A stretch of DNA of 64,000 nucleotides from the NCBI RefSeq assembly GCF_017313785.1, contig NZ_JAFLNL010000004.1, positions 62,001-126,000 on the forward strand. Direction: 5' to 3'. Position numbers and translations under genes: made by a program. Source of the stretch: Flagellimonas aurea. Its GTDB lineage: Bacteria; Bacteroidota; Bacteroidia; Flavobacteriales; Flavobacteriaceae. Positions 17,967-27,517 of this stretch are shown one piece after another (the first letter of the stretch is position 1; every line of letters starts with the position of its first letter). Under the pieces are notes generated by a model. It was given only the letters and a program-made list of their open reading frames with translations, was not told where the DNA came from and ran no database searches.

Positions 17967-18035
17967 TCGGTTATCTGATTTCTGACATCTGAATTCTGAT
18001 TCCAGAAGTCTTAAAAATTCACTTCTTTTGTGGAT

Positions 18036-18689
18036 ATGAATTTCAACGACCTGTTCCATTTTCTGGAAGAATTACAACAAAACAATAACAAGGAATGGAT
18101 GGATGCGAACCGTAAATGGTACAAATCCCTCCGCAACGATTTCATTACTTGGTTGGATCATTTGGATATGACCATGGCCCAGCTCCATGATGATTATTAC
18201 ACAACTCCAGGAAAGAAGGGCATCAATCGAATCAACAACAATTTGATGTTCCACCCGAACAAACCCATTTATAAGGACCATTTTGGTGCTGGATTGGACA
18301 AAGCTCCGAATTCAGCCGATTTTTATATCGAAATTGGTCTAAAAAACTGTCTTTTAGCAGGAGGTAGATGGCGACCCGATTCCAAAACGCTCCGCAGTAT
18401 CCGGGATGCCATTGATTATAATGGGGAGGAATTGCAAAAAATTCTGGACAAGCCTTCATTCAATAAAATGTTCGGTGGATTGTACGAGGACGAAAAATTG
18501 GTGTCATCGCCCAAAGGTTTTTCCAACGATCATCCACACATAGAATTATTGCGTAACAAAACCTTTGCCGTGGAATATAAATTGACCAAAGAGGATGTCC
18601 TAAGCGATGATTTCAAGGAAAAAATCGTTGATGTTTACAAGGAGATGTTACCTTTTCGTCAATATTTGAACCAAGCGGTTACTGTTTAA
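18036..18689 (+). CDS. DUF2461 family protein
   Basis: The 217-residue cytoplasmic protein fits DUF2461 (TIGR02453). Motifs are FLEELQQNNNKEWMDANRKW at the start, NKPIYKDHFGAGLD in the middle, and the GGRWRPDSKTLRSIRDAI segment. Function unknown. ATG at 18036 is preferred over the in-frame GTG at 18030. Its last four bases overlap the stop of the convergent M81 peptidase gene. Confidence 0.88.
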   Translation: MNFNDLFHFLEELQQNNNKEWMDANRKWYKSLRNDFITWLDHLDMTMAQLHDDYYTTPGKKGINRINNNLMFHPNKPIYKDHFGAGLDKAPNSADFYIEIGLKNCLLAGGRWRPDSKTLRSIRDAIDYNGEELQKILDKPSFNKMFGGLYEDEKLVSSPKGFSNDHPHIELLRNKTFAVEYKLTKEDVLSDDFKEKIVDVYKEMLPFRQYLNQAVTV

Positions 18690-20242
18690 TCTAATTCATC
18701 CGAAGCTTCTATCAAACGGGCAGATAGGTCTGGACGTTCCATATCCTTATCATAAGGGAACATAGGACGTATGATTTTTTTGTGCCCCAATCGTTCCAAA
18801 TCTTGGTCCACACCACCGGGCGTCAACATCATGATCCAGTCTCCTCGCATGTTATACAGTTCAGGAACCAAATAGCCAATTTTTACTACAATGATATCCG
18901 TTTCACTTGGTGTAAGTCCCAAGTTGGTGAAATCCGATTTTCTATGGTACGGTTTCCTCTTTTTTGTAACGATGATATAAGCATTGTCCACTTTTACCAC
19001 GACCTCGGTCTCTGCGTGAACGTCACCATGTTTTATGGCGGTCACTTCCCCCGTCAATTCTAAAGGCGGAGCGTATCGGTCATCTATTTCAGCGCCTACT
19101 GGAGCACTTACCTGCCCGCCAACTCCAACTTTCAGGGCTTCCTCAACCAATTTGGGTCCAGGAATGGATGCGTAAATCAAAGATTTGCCACCTGGCACAT
19201 GGAATTCTTCATGTTTTAAAAGCTCTGTCAAGGTCCAAGTAACATCGCCAGCACCACCTGCGGTGGGGTTATCGCCCATATCGCTCAACATAAATGGTTT
19301 CTTGTCGCTGGCAAGGGCAGTTTCCAGCGCTTCCTCGTAGGGTTTTGTAGGAGCAACGAATTCAAACTCTTCGCGGACATCCCAAAAACTATTGGCCAAT
19401 TTTTCCGCACCTTCGGTAACAGCTTTTTTATCATCTCCGGTAACCATGACCACTGCATGATTTCGCGGCTCATCGGCCCAAGCGTAGCCAATCCAAATGG
19501 CCGCATCGATCACACCTTCTTTTTGTTCTACTTCGGGCACTTGGGCATAAAGACTTTTTCCTGGTTCAACTCGGGTACTCGTTTTTTCTCCGGGGAGCAA
19601 GATGGGTACGGGGACCCACGCTTTATATTTTGGTTTGCCTTTTCCGTTTTCCAATCTAGTGACCAAGTTTTCCACGGCCCGTTTACGCGATTCTGTGGCA
19701 TCCTCATGAGGGGCCATACGGTAACAAGTAATCAAATCGGAATGCTGAGCCAATCGTTTGGAAACATTTCCATGTAAGTCCATGGAAGTGGAAATCAACA
19801 CATCGGTACCGACCACTCCACGGATTCTTTTGATGAGGTCGCCTTCGGGGTCGTCCAGTCCAACAACACTCATCGCACCGTGGATGTCAAAGAAAAGACC
19901 ATCATAGGGCATGTTTTCTTCCAGCATGGTCAGGGTTTTGCCAACCAAGGACTCATAAGCCTCTCGTGTAACTGTTCCGCCCGGCAATGATTTTCCCACT
20001 AAAGTGGGAACCCATTCGGCCCGTTGTCTCAATGAAGAATCAGCATCCATAAAAGGATAACGGTTAAATATGGAATCCCCAATTTTAGGGTGGAACGCTT
20101 CTTCATGGGTTAGGGCAGGTGAAAACGTGCTGGATTCAATTCCCAGTCCTGCAATGGCTATTCGGGGCAGTTTTTTTTCGGTATTCTTCTTACAACTTAT
20201 CAGAATGGCAAAAAGAAATAGATAAAGTAGAGGCTTACGCAT
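18686..20242 (-). CDS. M81 family metallopeptidase lipoprotein (MlrC-like)
   Basis: The protein (518 residues from the chosen start) belongs to the M81 / MlrC family, named after the last enzyme of microcystin breakdown. LFFDIHGAMSV, STSMDLHGNVS and MAPHEDATESRKRA hold the probable zinc-binding His/Asp/Glu. The C-terminal domain has GGQVSAP and the LTPSETDIIVVKIGY motif. A lipobox (ILISCKK) follows MRKPLLYLFLF, so the ATG at 20242 is preferred to the upstream one at 20269. The physiological substrate is probably a peptide-like compound; the cyanotoxin link need not apply here. Confidence 0.88.
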   Translation of the reverse strand: MRKPLLYLFLFAILISCKKNTEKKLPRIAIAGLGIESSTFSPALTHEEAFHPKIGDSIFNRYPFMDADSSLRQRAEWVPTLVGKSLPGGTVTREAYESLVGKTLTMLEENMPYDGLFFDIHGAMSVVGLDDPEGDLIKRIRGVVGTDVLISTSMDLHGNVSKRLAQHSDLITCYRMAPHEDATESRKRAVENLVTRLENGKGKPKYKAWVPVPILLPGEKTSTRVEPGKSLYAQVPEVEQKEGVIDAAIWIGYAWADEPRNHAVVMVTGDDKKAVTEGAEKLANSFWDVREEFEFVAPTKPYEEALETALASDKKPFMLSDMGDNPTAGGAGDVTWTLTELLKHEEFHVPGGKSLIYASIPGPKLVEEALKVGVGGQVSAPVGAEIDDRYAPPLELTGEVTAIKHGDVHAETEVVVKVDNAYIIVTKKRKPYHRKSDFTNLGLTPSETDIIVVKIGYLVPELYNMRGDWIMMLTPGGVDQDLERLGHKKIIRPMFPYDKDMERPDLSARLIEASDELD

Positions 20243-20365
20243 ATTATTAGGTTTGGTCGGTTTCATCAAAGCATAAATATCGACATTATTGTGATGGTGT
20301 CAAAAGGAAGAAGTGATTCATCCGGATAAATGGATTAGCATTATATTTAGAAAAATTTATTCATT

Positions 20366-20953
20366 TTGGCTAACGACAGAATCAGAAACATGCAGCGGGA
20401 GCTGCTTTCAGATAATTGGTATACGCTTGAGAAAATCTCTTTTGAATATTTACGGGATGATGGTGTTTGGGAAAAGCAAACCCGCGAAGCTTATGACCGT
20501 GGCAATGGTGCCGCTATCCTTTTATATAATGTTGATAAGGGAAAGGTGGTGCTCACCAGGCAGTTCCGGATGCCCACATATGTAAACGGTAACGATGATG
20601 GGATGATGATCGAGGTTTGCGCCGGACTGTTGGAAAAGGGCAATGCCGAGCAGACCATAAAAATGGAAGTGGAGGAGGAGACCGGCTATAAAATTGATAA
20701 GGTAAAAAAGGTTTTTGAATCCTACATGTCCCCTGGTTCGGTTACGGAAATTCTCCACTTTTTTATAGGGGCCTACGAAGATGGTATGAAAATCAGTGAA
20801 GGTGGTGGTGCGGATGATGAAACGGAGAACATTGAGGTGTTGGAGCTGGATTTTGAAAAAGCCATTGCCATGGTGGAATCTGGTGAAATACGGGATGCCA
20901 AAACCATCATGCTGCTACAATATGCCCAAATCCAAGGAATTTTTGATCAGTAG
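20366..20953 (+). CDS. nudK: Nudix hydrolase, GDP-mannose pyrophosphatase (NudK) type
   Basis: The 195-residue protein resembles NudK, which hydrolyses GDP-mannose and related nucleotide sugars. The Nudix helix reads MEVEEETGY at 100-108, keeping the metal-binding glutamates, but Met100 stands where a basic residue is usual. The NudK-typical SYMSPGSVTE and EGGGADDETENIEVLEL follow. A TTG start at 20366 is chosen because ATG at residue 9 would remove part of the N-terminal strand. It converges on the DacB-like gene with a 7-base overlap of ends. Confidence 0.87.
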   Translation: MANDRIRNMQRELLSDNWYTLEKISFEYLRDDGVWEKQTREAYDRGNGAAILLYNVDKGKVVLTRQFRMPTYVNGNDDGMMIEVCAGLLEKGNAEQTIKMEVEEETGYKIDKVKKVFESYMSPGSVTEILHFFIGAYEDGMKISEGGGADDETENIEVLELDFEKAIAMVESGEIRDAKTIMLLQYAQIQGIFDQ

Positions 20954-22230
20954 TTTTCGTGAAGACTTTTTAATGTAGCATACATTGTTTGCCTGACTTC
21001 TTTGGAAGGCACCCTAAAATGGTTGTTCATAAAACTGAAGATGAGCAATTTGCCCGATATCGTCTTTATATACCCACTTAAATTATAATTGTTGCCCACC
21101 GAACCGGATTTGGCAAATAGAAAAGGCTCTGTGGTGGGGTCTTCCCATTGTTCAACCGTATTATCGGGTCCCCACATCGGAAAAATTCCGAATAGGCGTT
21201 CTTCCGGGATCTCATCGTACATTTTATGGAGGATTTGGACAAAGGACCTCGGTGTAAACAGATTATATCGGGAAAGCCCGGAGCCATCTACCCATCGCGG
21301 TTGCTGTTTCAAGTCCTTGAAATGATTGTCCAACATATAATCAATGGCATTTTGGGTGCTCAAGGTATCGGAGACCATTCCCGACGCTGCCAACAATAAT
21401 TGTTCCGCCAAAAAATTATCGCTCTTCAACAGCATTCTTTTATAAATGGAGTCCGTTTCAATGCCGTACAATGTTTGTTTTTCGCCTTCGGGGTAATGTT
21501 GGGTCAAGAAAATCTCTTTTCCTGTGGCTATTTCCAATAAATGTTTCGTCAAACTATCACTGGTCATATAAGGAACTTCCAAAGTGTCCTGCTCCATTGG
21601 GGCAATATAGAATTGGTTTTTGAATTCCACTCTTTTTATGGTTGTATCCTTTACCATGGTTTGGTCTTCAAAATATTTTGGGGAAACCTCCAAAGCACCG
21701 TTGTTTGAAATGGTAGCTACATTTCCGTAGAGTGGCAAAGTAGATTTCTCTGGCGAGAAATAGGTGTCATAATCTTCCCATGCCCAGCCGGGTCCATACC
21801 GTTGCTCATCATGATTTTTGGTGTAGAGTGCAATGGTTTTTTGATTTTTTAACCAGTTTATGGCAGTGCTGTCGGAAAAATAAGGATGCAGCCAAGTTGG
21901 ATCCCCAGTTCCTTCCACAAATACAGTGTCATTGGCAACCAAATATTTTAGAGTAGGGATGTTTTTGGGAAGCAAATTAAGGCCTGTATAGAAAGTCACA
22001 ATCTTAGTGTTGCTGGCAGGGGTAAAGTATTTATCCCCGTTCAAATTATAGACTTCTTTTCTACTATTTGCATCGACGACAACCAAACCATGGAAAGAAT
22101 TTTGAAGTTTATCGTCCGCTATTTTTGAATTGAGAGTTTTCTTGATGGAACTGCAACTGGTCAGTAAGGTGGTAACTATAAAATATCTGAAAATCAGTAT
22201 TTTGAAATGATTTTTATGTGTTTTAAGCAT
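20947..22230 (-). CDS. dacB: D-alanyl-D-alanine carboxypeptidase/endopeptidase, PBP4 (peptidase S13) family
   Basis: The 427-residue lipoprotein (LLTSCSS) is a low-molecular-weight penicillin-binding protein. The three serine-acylase motifs are present: SNTK (SxxK) near residue 73, SDN (SxN) near 270, and KSGS (KTG variant) near 375. It trims peptidoglycan cross-links or pentapeptides in the periplasm. It is about 50 residues shorter than E. coli DacB, so the inserted domain is probably reduced. Confidence 0.88.
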   Translation of the reverse strand: MLKTHKNHFKILIFRYFIVTTLLTSCSSIKKTLNSKIADDKLQNSFHGLVVVDANSRKEVYNLNGDKYFTPASNTKIVTFYTGLNLLPKNIPTLKYLVANDTVFVEGTGDPTWLHPYFSDSTAINWLKNQKTIALYTKNHDEQRYGPGWAWEDYDTYFSPEKSTLPLYGNVATISNNGALEVSPKYFEDQTMVKDTTIKRVEFKNQFYIAPMEQDTLEVPYMTSDSLTKHLLEIATGKEIFLTQHYPEGEKQTLYGIETDSIYKRMLLKSDNFLAEQLLLAASGMVSDTLSTQNAIDYMLDNHFKDLKQQPRWVDGSGLSRYNLFTPRSFVQILHKMYDEIPEERLFGIFPMWGPDNTVEQWEDPTTEPFLFAKSGSVGNNYNLSGYIKTISGKLLIFSFMNNHFRVPSKEVRQTMYATLKSLHENY

Positions 22231-22350
22231 ATGATTCTTTAGTGGAATTTAACAACAAGATATTCAATTTTTAACTGGAAGTTAGCTTTTTTAAACCTCT
22301 TTTTTAGTAATTTAGGTCACAACCTATTTACCCAATTTAATCAAATTGAT

Positions 22351-22548
22351 ATGCCCAGAGCTATGTTAGATTACACCAAAACAATCCTTCAAAAGGTGAG
22401 TTTTGATGCTAAACTCTTCGCTAGGGAGCTTCAGAAAGCAATTTCTAGATTGTTACCCAATGAAGTAGAAGAATTGAAAATCTGGTTGCAATTTTATATT
22501 GTGGACAAACCGGAATTACATTCAACAATTTTATTATTAAAAACTTAA
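22351..22548 (+). CDS. Small conserved flavobacterial protein next to oxyR
   Basis: The 65-residue protein is amphipathic and helical. LLPNEVEELKIWLQFYI in the second half resembles small proteins found beside oxyR in other Flavobacteriaceae, as far as I recall. An ATG at codon 5 (MLDYTKT) is an alternative start. Function unknown. It ends before a strong terminator shared with the convergent oxyR. Confidence 0.65.
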   Translation: MPRAMLDYTKTILQKVSFDAKLFARELQKAISRLLPNEVEELKIWLQFYIVDKPELHSTILLLKT

Positions 22549-22556
22549 ACACTAAC

Positions 22557-22585
22557 AAGGGCCGCTGAAAAGCGGCTCTTTTAAT
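22557..22585 (+). terminator. Terminator between the small protein gene and oxyR
   Basis: GCCGCT and AGCGGC around a GAAA loop are followed by CTCTTTTAATTTTT. Confidence 0.85.
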
Positions 22586-23522
22586 TTTTGGACAACGGAC
22601 TGATGATTTTTACGTCCTGAAATGCAATTGCTCCACGAACAATACTGGAGATAACTTCTCTTAGGGCGTCAGTTATCTGTATTTTTAGTTCGCTTTTATG
22701 GTATATCATACTTATTTCTCGGGCAGGTGAAGGGGTTTGGAAAGATTTAAGGTTTATAGTTTTTTCTTTATCCAAGTGCAGGGTGTTTAAGTAAGGTAAC
22801 AAAGTCATTCCCATACCTTCGTCAGCTAAGCTTACCAAAGTTTCAAAGCTTCCGCTCTCTATTTTAAAGTGTTCGCTACGTAGATTTTTGGAAGCTTTGC
22901 ATAAGTTGATGACCCCTTCTCGGAAACAATGTCCATCTTGCAATAAGAGCACATCATTGACATCCAAATCACTCGTGGTAAGTTCATTTTCTGCAGCCAA
23001 GCGATGATTTTTTGGAACATATCCTACAAAGGGTTCATAATAAAGGGGTCGTTCTTTTATAAATTCAATTTCTAACGGAGTTGCAGCAATCCCAGCATCC
23101 AAATGTCCGTCCATAATATTTTTGATCATGGTTTGGGTAGACTGTTCCTTAATAATAAGGTTGACCTTTGGATATTTCTTAATGAATGCGTTCAAGAACA
23201 TTGGAAGCAATGTTGGCATTACAGTAGGAATGATTCCCAAGGTATAGTCCCCACCGATATATCCCTTATCCTGATCTACAATATCTTTGATGCGCTCAGC
23301 CTCGGCAACAATGTTTTTAGCTTGGGCCACTATTTTTTTACCAACTTCTGTAATGGTTATAGGTTTTTTGCTCCTATCAAAAATCAGTACATCCAGTTCG
23401 TCTTCCAACTTTTGAACCTGCATACTCAGTGTGGGTTGGGTAACAAAGCTCTTTTCCGCTGCCAGAGTAAAGTTCTTGTGTTCGGCAACAGCTAACACAT
23501 ATTGAAGCTGGGTAATGGTCAT
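22581..23522 (-). CDS. oxyR: Hydrogen peroxide-sensing LysR-type regulator
   Basis: The 313-residue LysR protein has an N-terminal winged helix (TLSMQVQKLEDELDVLIFDR) and an effector domain. The two redox cysteines are Cys199 and Cys208 in DGHCFREGVINLC, the same spacing and numbering as in E. coli OxyR, where they form the peroxide-induced disulfide. It should activate peroxide defence genes, none of which are adjacent. It converges on the small conserved gene. Confidence 0.93.
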   Translation of the reverse strand: MTITQLQYVLAVAEHKNFTLAAEKSFVTQPTLSMQVQKLEDELDVLIFDRSKKPITITEVGKKIVAQAKNIVAEAERIKDIVDQDKGYIGGDYTLGIIPTVMPTLLPMFLNAFIKKYPKVNLIIKEQSTQTMIKNIMDGHLDAGIAATPLEIEFIKERPLYYEPFVGYVPKNHRLAAENELTTSDLDVNDVLLLQDGHCFREGVINLCKASKNLRSEHFKIESGSFETLVSLADEGMGMTLLPYLNTLHLDKEKTINLKSFQTPSPAREISMIYHKSELKIQITDALREVISSIVRGAIAFQDVKIISPLSKN

Positions 23523-23609
23523 TCAATTATAAGTTTAGGGGATAAAAGTATAAAAAACCATCAGGTTAATCTATAGAAAAAACGTAATCCTGAATCATTA
23601 TAGCGGATA

Positions 23610-23640
23610 AAAAAAAGCCTACACTATGGCAGGCTTTCTT
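23610..23640 (-). terminator. Terminator of the DUF2141 gene
   Basis: AAGCCT and AGGCTT arms lie downstream of the minus-strand stop at 23665. On that strand the hairpin is followed by a run of T. Confidence 0.7.
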
Positions 23641-23664
23641 TTGATTGATGATGTTTTTTCTAGG

Positions 23665-24084
23665 CTAGAACCTAATGGTGAACTCCAAATCTTCCTCGCC
23701 AACAGTAAACTTTGCACTATTAAAGCTAGGTGGCCCCATGGTCATATCGTTACCGGACATACCATAGCTTTCTTTGGGCATTCCGTTGGATTGATAGTCC
23801 ATTCGATTGTTTTCATTGGCATCGTGCATGGCCATAATGGCATAGTTTCCGGGAGTCACGTTGGTGAATGTCAATGTGACTTTACCATCGGTGATGGCAC
23901 TTTGTAAATTTTGTACGCCTTGTCCTTTCATAAAGGTTTCTTCGGTATGCAGACCTGCGAGAACTTTGCCTTCGTCTTTAGTAATATTGTCAATGGTAAC
24001 GGTAATATCCACGCCGGTTTTTTCTTGTGCTAGGCCAACGATGGTTACTAAAAAGAGACTTAATGCTAGTGTTACAGTTTTCAT
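23665..24084 (-). CDS. DUF2141 secreted protein
   Basis: The 139-residue protein has a signal peptide ending at GLAQ and a single immunoglobulin-like DUF2141 domain. Family motifs are VTPGNYAIMAMHDANENNRMD and GMPKESYGMSGND. The domain is periplasmic or surface exposed and of unknown function. It is divergently placed from a TonB-dependent receptor, and the two share the intergenic region with the LytTR-type site at 24202-24231. Confidence 0.9.
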   Translation of the reverse strand: MKTVTLALSLFLVTIVGLAQEKTGVDITVTIDNITKDEGKVLAGLHTEETFMKGQGVQNLQSAITDGKVTLTFTNVTPGNYAIMAMHDANENNRMDYQSNGMPKESYGMSGNDMTMGPPSFNSAKFTVGEEDLEFTIRF

Positions 24085-24201
24085 AATGGTTGTTTTTGAT
24101 GTTTTGTATGCTTCAAATCTCCAAAAGAAGAGGTTCTAAAAAAATTTCAACCTACCGAAATGTTGATTTTTTGGAGTGAACTGCAGTCGGAAATCAGGAA
24201 A

Positions 24202-24272
24202 TCAATTCGGTTATAAAAATCTACAGTTGGGCACTTCCTTTTGGTTTGGCAACCTGCATCCAAGCAATTTTG
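24202..24272 (+). promoter_or_regulatory. LytTR-type tandem site and promoter of the TonB receptor gene
   Basis: TCAATTCGG (24202-24210), 12 bases, ACAGTTGGG (24223-24231), 37 bases, then TTTG (24269-24272). ACAGTTGGG fits all positions of the published LytTR half-site consensus [TA][AC][CA]GTTN[AG][TG], and the first half-site fits eight of nine. Two other promoters in the window (30254, 32463) have identical spacings. Confidence 0.65.
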
Positions 24273-24296
24273 TGGCATCAATCTAAACGATCAGTC

Positions 24297-26459
24297 ATGA
24301 AAACCTTTATCAATATTATCACTTTTTTATTTTGCACTGGTGCTATTTTTTCGCAGCACACAATCTCTGGAAAAATCACAGATGCCAAAAACAATCCCAT
24401 AGAGGGGGCCAACATCTACCTGGAGGGTACATACGACGGGGCCTCTTCAGATATCAACGGAAATTTTAGCTTTGAAACCAGTGAAGAGGGTACACAAACG
24501 CTTGTTGTTTCCATGTTATCTTTTGAGCCCCATCATGAAGTGGGTGACGTTTCCTATTTTGAAAATTTACATATCAAATTAATGGAATCCGTAAATTCAT
24601 TGTCAGGGGTTACTTTGACCGCCGGCACGTTTGAAGCCGGTAACAATTCCAAGGCATCCGTATTGAAACCACTCGATATCGTGACCACTGCGGGTGCAAC
24701 TGGTGATTTTGTGGCCGCACTGCAGACCCTACCGGGAACAACAACGGTGAACGAGGATGGTCGCTTGTTCGTAAGGGGCGGTACGGCGGGCGAGACACAG
24801 GTGTTTATCGATGGACTTCGGGTTTTTCAGCCATTCAACGCTACGGCAAATAATACGCCTACCCGCGGAAGGTTCTCCCCATTTTTGTTCAAGGGTATAT
24901 CCTTTAGCACCGGAGGGTATTCCGCAGAGTACGGTCAGGCGCTTTCCAGTGTACTATTATTGAACACTACGGATGTTCCGTTACAGGAGAAAACCGATAT
25001 ATCCATTATGAGCGTTGGGGGTGGGCTAGGGCATACCAAGATTTGGGGCGACCAATCGTTGAGCATCAACACCTCTTATATGAACCTGGCGCCTTATGAA
25101 GCCTTGATTCCTTCCACACAAGGCGTTCGTTGGAAAAGTCCATATGAATCCATTTCCGGTGAAGCCGTTTTTAGGAGCAAAGGCGAAAAAAGCATGTTCA
25201 AACTGTACACGGGTTTTAACCATTCCAATTTGGATATTGAACAGGAAGACATCAATTTTGATGATTTTGTACGCTTTGGTCTGAAGAACAACAACTTATA
25301 TTTTAACTCATCCTACAAATACTATTTTGGGAATGATTGGAGCCTAACTTCGGGCGCTTCCATTGCATGGGACACCAACGATATTGGTATTAATGAAGGT
25401 AATGTGGATAGTAAGGAAACGTCTTCGCACCTTAAGGTAAAGGCCCGTAAAAACTTTAGCAATCGATATGATTTGAGTTTTGGAGCAGAATATTTCCATA
25501 CCCATTATGATGAAACATACACGGATGTAAATGTTGATGGATTCGCCAATGGTTTTACCGATGGACTTTGGGCCGGTTTTGCCGAATCCGACATCTATTT
25601 GAGCAACAAGTTTGCCATGAAGTTAGGGCTAAGAGGCACACACAGTAGTTTATTGGATGAATTTAAATTGTCACCAAGACTATCACTGGCATACAAAATG
25701 GGCGAGAACGGACAGTTTTCTTTGGCCTACGGTGATTTTTATCAAAGACCAATTTCGGATGTCATCAAGTTTGATGAAAGCCTTTCCATGGAGAAAGCGT
25801 CCCACTACATTCTAAACTATCAATATATAAACAACGGTAAAACATTTAGAACTGAAGTCTATTATAAGGATTATGACCGATTGATAAAATATGATTCCGA
25901 GATGCCACAGTTTAATTCCGAATATAGTAATTCTGGAAATGGATATGCCCAAGGTATTGATGTATTTTGGAGGGATAGTAAGAGCATCGAAAATTTGGAT
26001 TACTGGTTTTCCTATTCTTATTTGAATACAGAGCGAGACTACCAAAATTTTCCTGAACGGGCCACTCCCAACTTTGCACCAAAGCACAATGCTTCATTAG
26101 TGACCAAATATTGGGTGGACAAATTGCGCTCGCAAGTGGGTCTATCATATTCTTACGGTTCGGGAAGGCCTTATCACAATCCCAATAACCCTGGTTTTAT
26201 GCAGGAAAAAACCAAATCGTACAATAATTTGAGCTTTAACTGGGCCTATCTTATCGATCAACAAAAAATTCTGTACTTTTCAGTGAGCAACTTGTTGAGC
26301 CTTAACAATGTAAGCAATTACCAGTATTCCAATTCTCCAGATGTAGGAGGAGTATACAATAGAAGGGCCATAACCCCTCCGGCGGATAGTTTTTTCTTTG
26401 TTGGTTTCTTCTGGACGATAAGTACGGATGGAAAAAGTAATCAGTTGGACAACCTTTAG
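24297..26459 (+). CDS. TonB-dependent receptor with carboxypeptidase-regulatory-like domain
   Basis: The 720-residue outer-membrane receptor has a signal peptide (ends at AIFSQ), a regulatory-like domain (about 20-100), a plug with LQTLPGTTTVNEDGRLFVRG and a 22-strand-type barrel. It lacks a SusD partner. The ATG at 24297 begins the signal peptide; an upstream in-frame ATG at 24246 lies inside the promoter region and is rejected. The leader TTTGTGGCATCAAT...CAGTCATGAAAA is nearly the same as that of the gene at 30352. The ligand is unknown. It converges on DoxX with a one-base gap. Confidence 0.92.
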   Translation: MKTFINIITFLFCTGAIFSQHTISGKITDAKNNPIEGANIYLEGTYDGASSDINGNFSFETSEEGTQTLVVSMLSFEPHHEVGDVSYFENLHIKLMESVNSLSGVTLTAGTFEAGNNSKASVLKPLDIVTTAGATGDFVAALQTLPGTTTVNEDGRLFVRGGTAGETQVFIDGLRVFQPFNATANNTPTRGRFSPFLFKGISFSTGGYSAEYGQALSSVLLLNTTDVPLQEKTDISIMSVGGGLGHTKIWGDQSLSINTSYMNLAPYEALIPSTQGVRWKSPYESISGEAVFRSKGEKSMFKLYTGFNHSNLDIEQEDINFDDFVRFGLKNNNLYFNSSYKYYFGNDWSLTSGASIAWDTNDIGINEGNVDSKETSSHLKVKARKNFSNRYDLSFGAEYFHTHYDETYTDVNVDGFANGFTDGLWAGFAESDIYLSNKFAMKLGLRGTHSSLLDEFKLSPRLSLAYKMGENGQFSLAYGDFYQRPISDVIKFDESLSMEKASHYILNYQYINNGKTFRTEVYYKDYDRLIKYDSEMPQFNSEYSNSGNGYAQGIDVFWRDSKSIENLDYWFSYSYLNTERDYQNFPERATPNFAPKHNASLVTKYWVDKLRSQVGLSYSYGSGRPYHNPNNPGFMQEKTKSYNNLSFNWAYLIDQQKILYFSVSNLLSLNNVSNYQYSNSPDVGGVYNRRAITPPADSFFFVGFFWTISTDGKSNQLDNL

Positions 26460-26460
26460 G

Positions 26461-26922
26461 CTATTGCTGCATTTTAAGGTAATAATCAACGGAATGCTTT
26501 CCAGAACCGTAGACAATAAAGAACAAGGACGTAATTAAGACGATAACGGCCAACATAAGATAGTTAGTGTTCATTACCCCTATAAAATTGGTGAGAATCG
26601 CACCGAATAAAATCGGTAACTGTGCTATGGCGGCCCATCTGGTCAGCAAACCGACCGTAATCAGGATACCACCCACAAAATGAGCTGGAATTAAATAGTG
26701 AAGAAATATCATCCCCCCTGGAATATCTTGGAAAGGTTCTGCCAACCGCTCCATTTCCTCATGGTTGGACATAAATTCGATTCCCTTGACAAAAAAAACG
26801 ACACCGAGTAAAACCCGGATTAAATCTAGTGAAAGATAGGTATGGGCATTGGCCCATTTGTTGAGCTTTTTGATGAGACCCATGACATTGAGGTTTGCGA
26901 ATTGATTACATAAGGTACTCAT
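26461..26922 (-). CDS. DoxX family membrane protein
   Basis: The 153-residue protein has four membrane helices in the DoxX pattern: LIRVLLGVVFFVKGIEF, FVGGILITVGLLTRWAA and two more. DoxX-like proteins are linked to thiosulfate:quinone oxidoreductase or redox stress, but most are uncharacterised. An internal ATG (codon 14) could be the true start, since the first 13 residues are not hydrophobic. It is monocistronic. Confidence 0.85.
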   Translation of the reverse strand: MSTLCNQFANLNVMGLIKKLNKWANAHTYLSLDLIRVLLGVVFFVKGIEFMSNHEEMERLAEPFQDIPGGMIFLHYLIPAHFVGGILITVGLLTRWAAIAQLPILFGAILTNFIGVMNTNYLMLAVIVLITSLFFIVYGSGKHSVDYYLKMQQ

Positions 26923-27043
26923 TTTAAGTGATATATTGAATTTTTTTCACATAAATCGTGAGTAGCCATTGAGCCTAGGTCAAAATGAACCCACTAAATC
27001 TATCAATGAAGGCAACTAATTTGGAAACGAGGCTATCCAAAAA

Positions 27044-27517
27044 TCACTCCAAGGTCAATTCCATCTGAATATCGCTACGGGCATATGGGGATTTTACTTT
27101 GACCATTTCTACAAACCCCAATTTTTTGTAGAGCGACAATGCCGGCGCCAATTTTCTATTGCTCTCCAAAAATATTTTCTTGGCTCCCAATTGCTTTGCT
27201 TTCTCAATAATATGCTGGCCCAACAATTTACCTATTCCTTTTCCTTGGGCCGCAGGTGACACACCCATTTTGGACAGTTCAAAATCGTATCCATCATATA
27301 TACAAGGTATCAAGGCACAAACTCCTACCGGTTGCTCATTCAATAAGGCAACTGCAATATATCCGCCTTTGTCCAAAATGTAGCCTTTCGGATTGTGCAG
27401 TGCAAGACGGTCCATTTCCTCAATCTGGAAATATTTGATGATCCATTCCTCGTTCAGATCTCTGAAAGCATCTTTATAAATTTCAGAATATTGAACAATA
27501 GTTAAGGAAGTGCCCAT
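27044..27517 (-). CDS. GNAT family N-acetyltransferase
   Basis: The protein (157 residues from ATG 27517) has the GNAT acetyl-CoA motif AAQGKGIGKLLGQHII and the late motif LYKKLGFVEM. The reading frame is open to 27622 but the extra N-terminus (MMDKLFQFTK...) is not GNAT-like, and the start at MGTSLTIVQYSE is in a typical position. The acceptor substrate is unknown. Confidence 0.87.
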   Translation of the reverse strand: MGTSLTIVQYSEIYKDAFRDLNEEWIIKYFQIEEMDRLALHNPKGYILDKGGYIAVALLNEQPVGVCALIPCIYDGYDFELSKMGVSPAAQGKGIGKLLGQHIIEKAKQLGAKKIFLESNRKLAPALSLYKKLGFVEMVKVKSPYARSDIQMELTLE

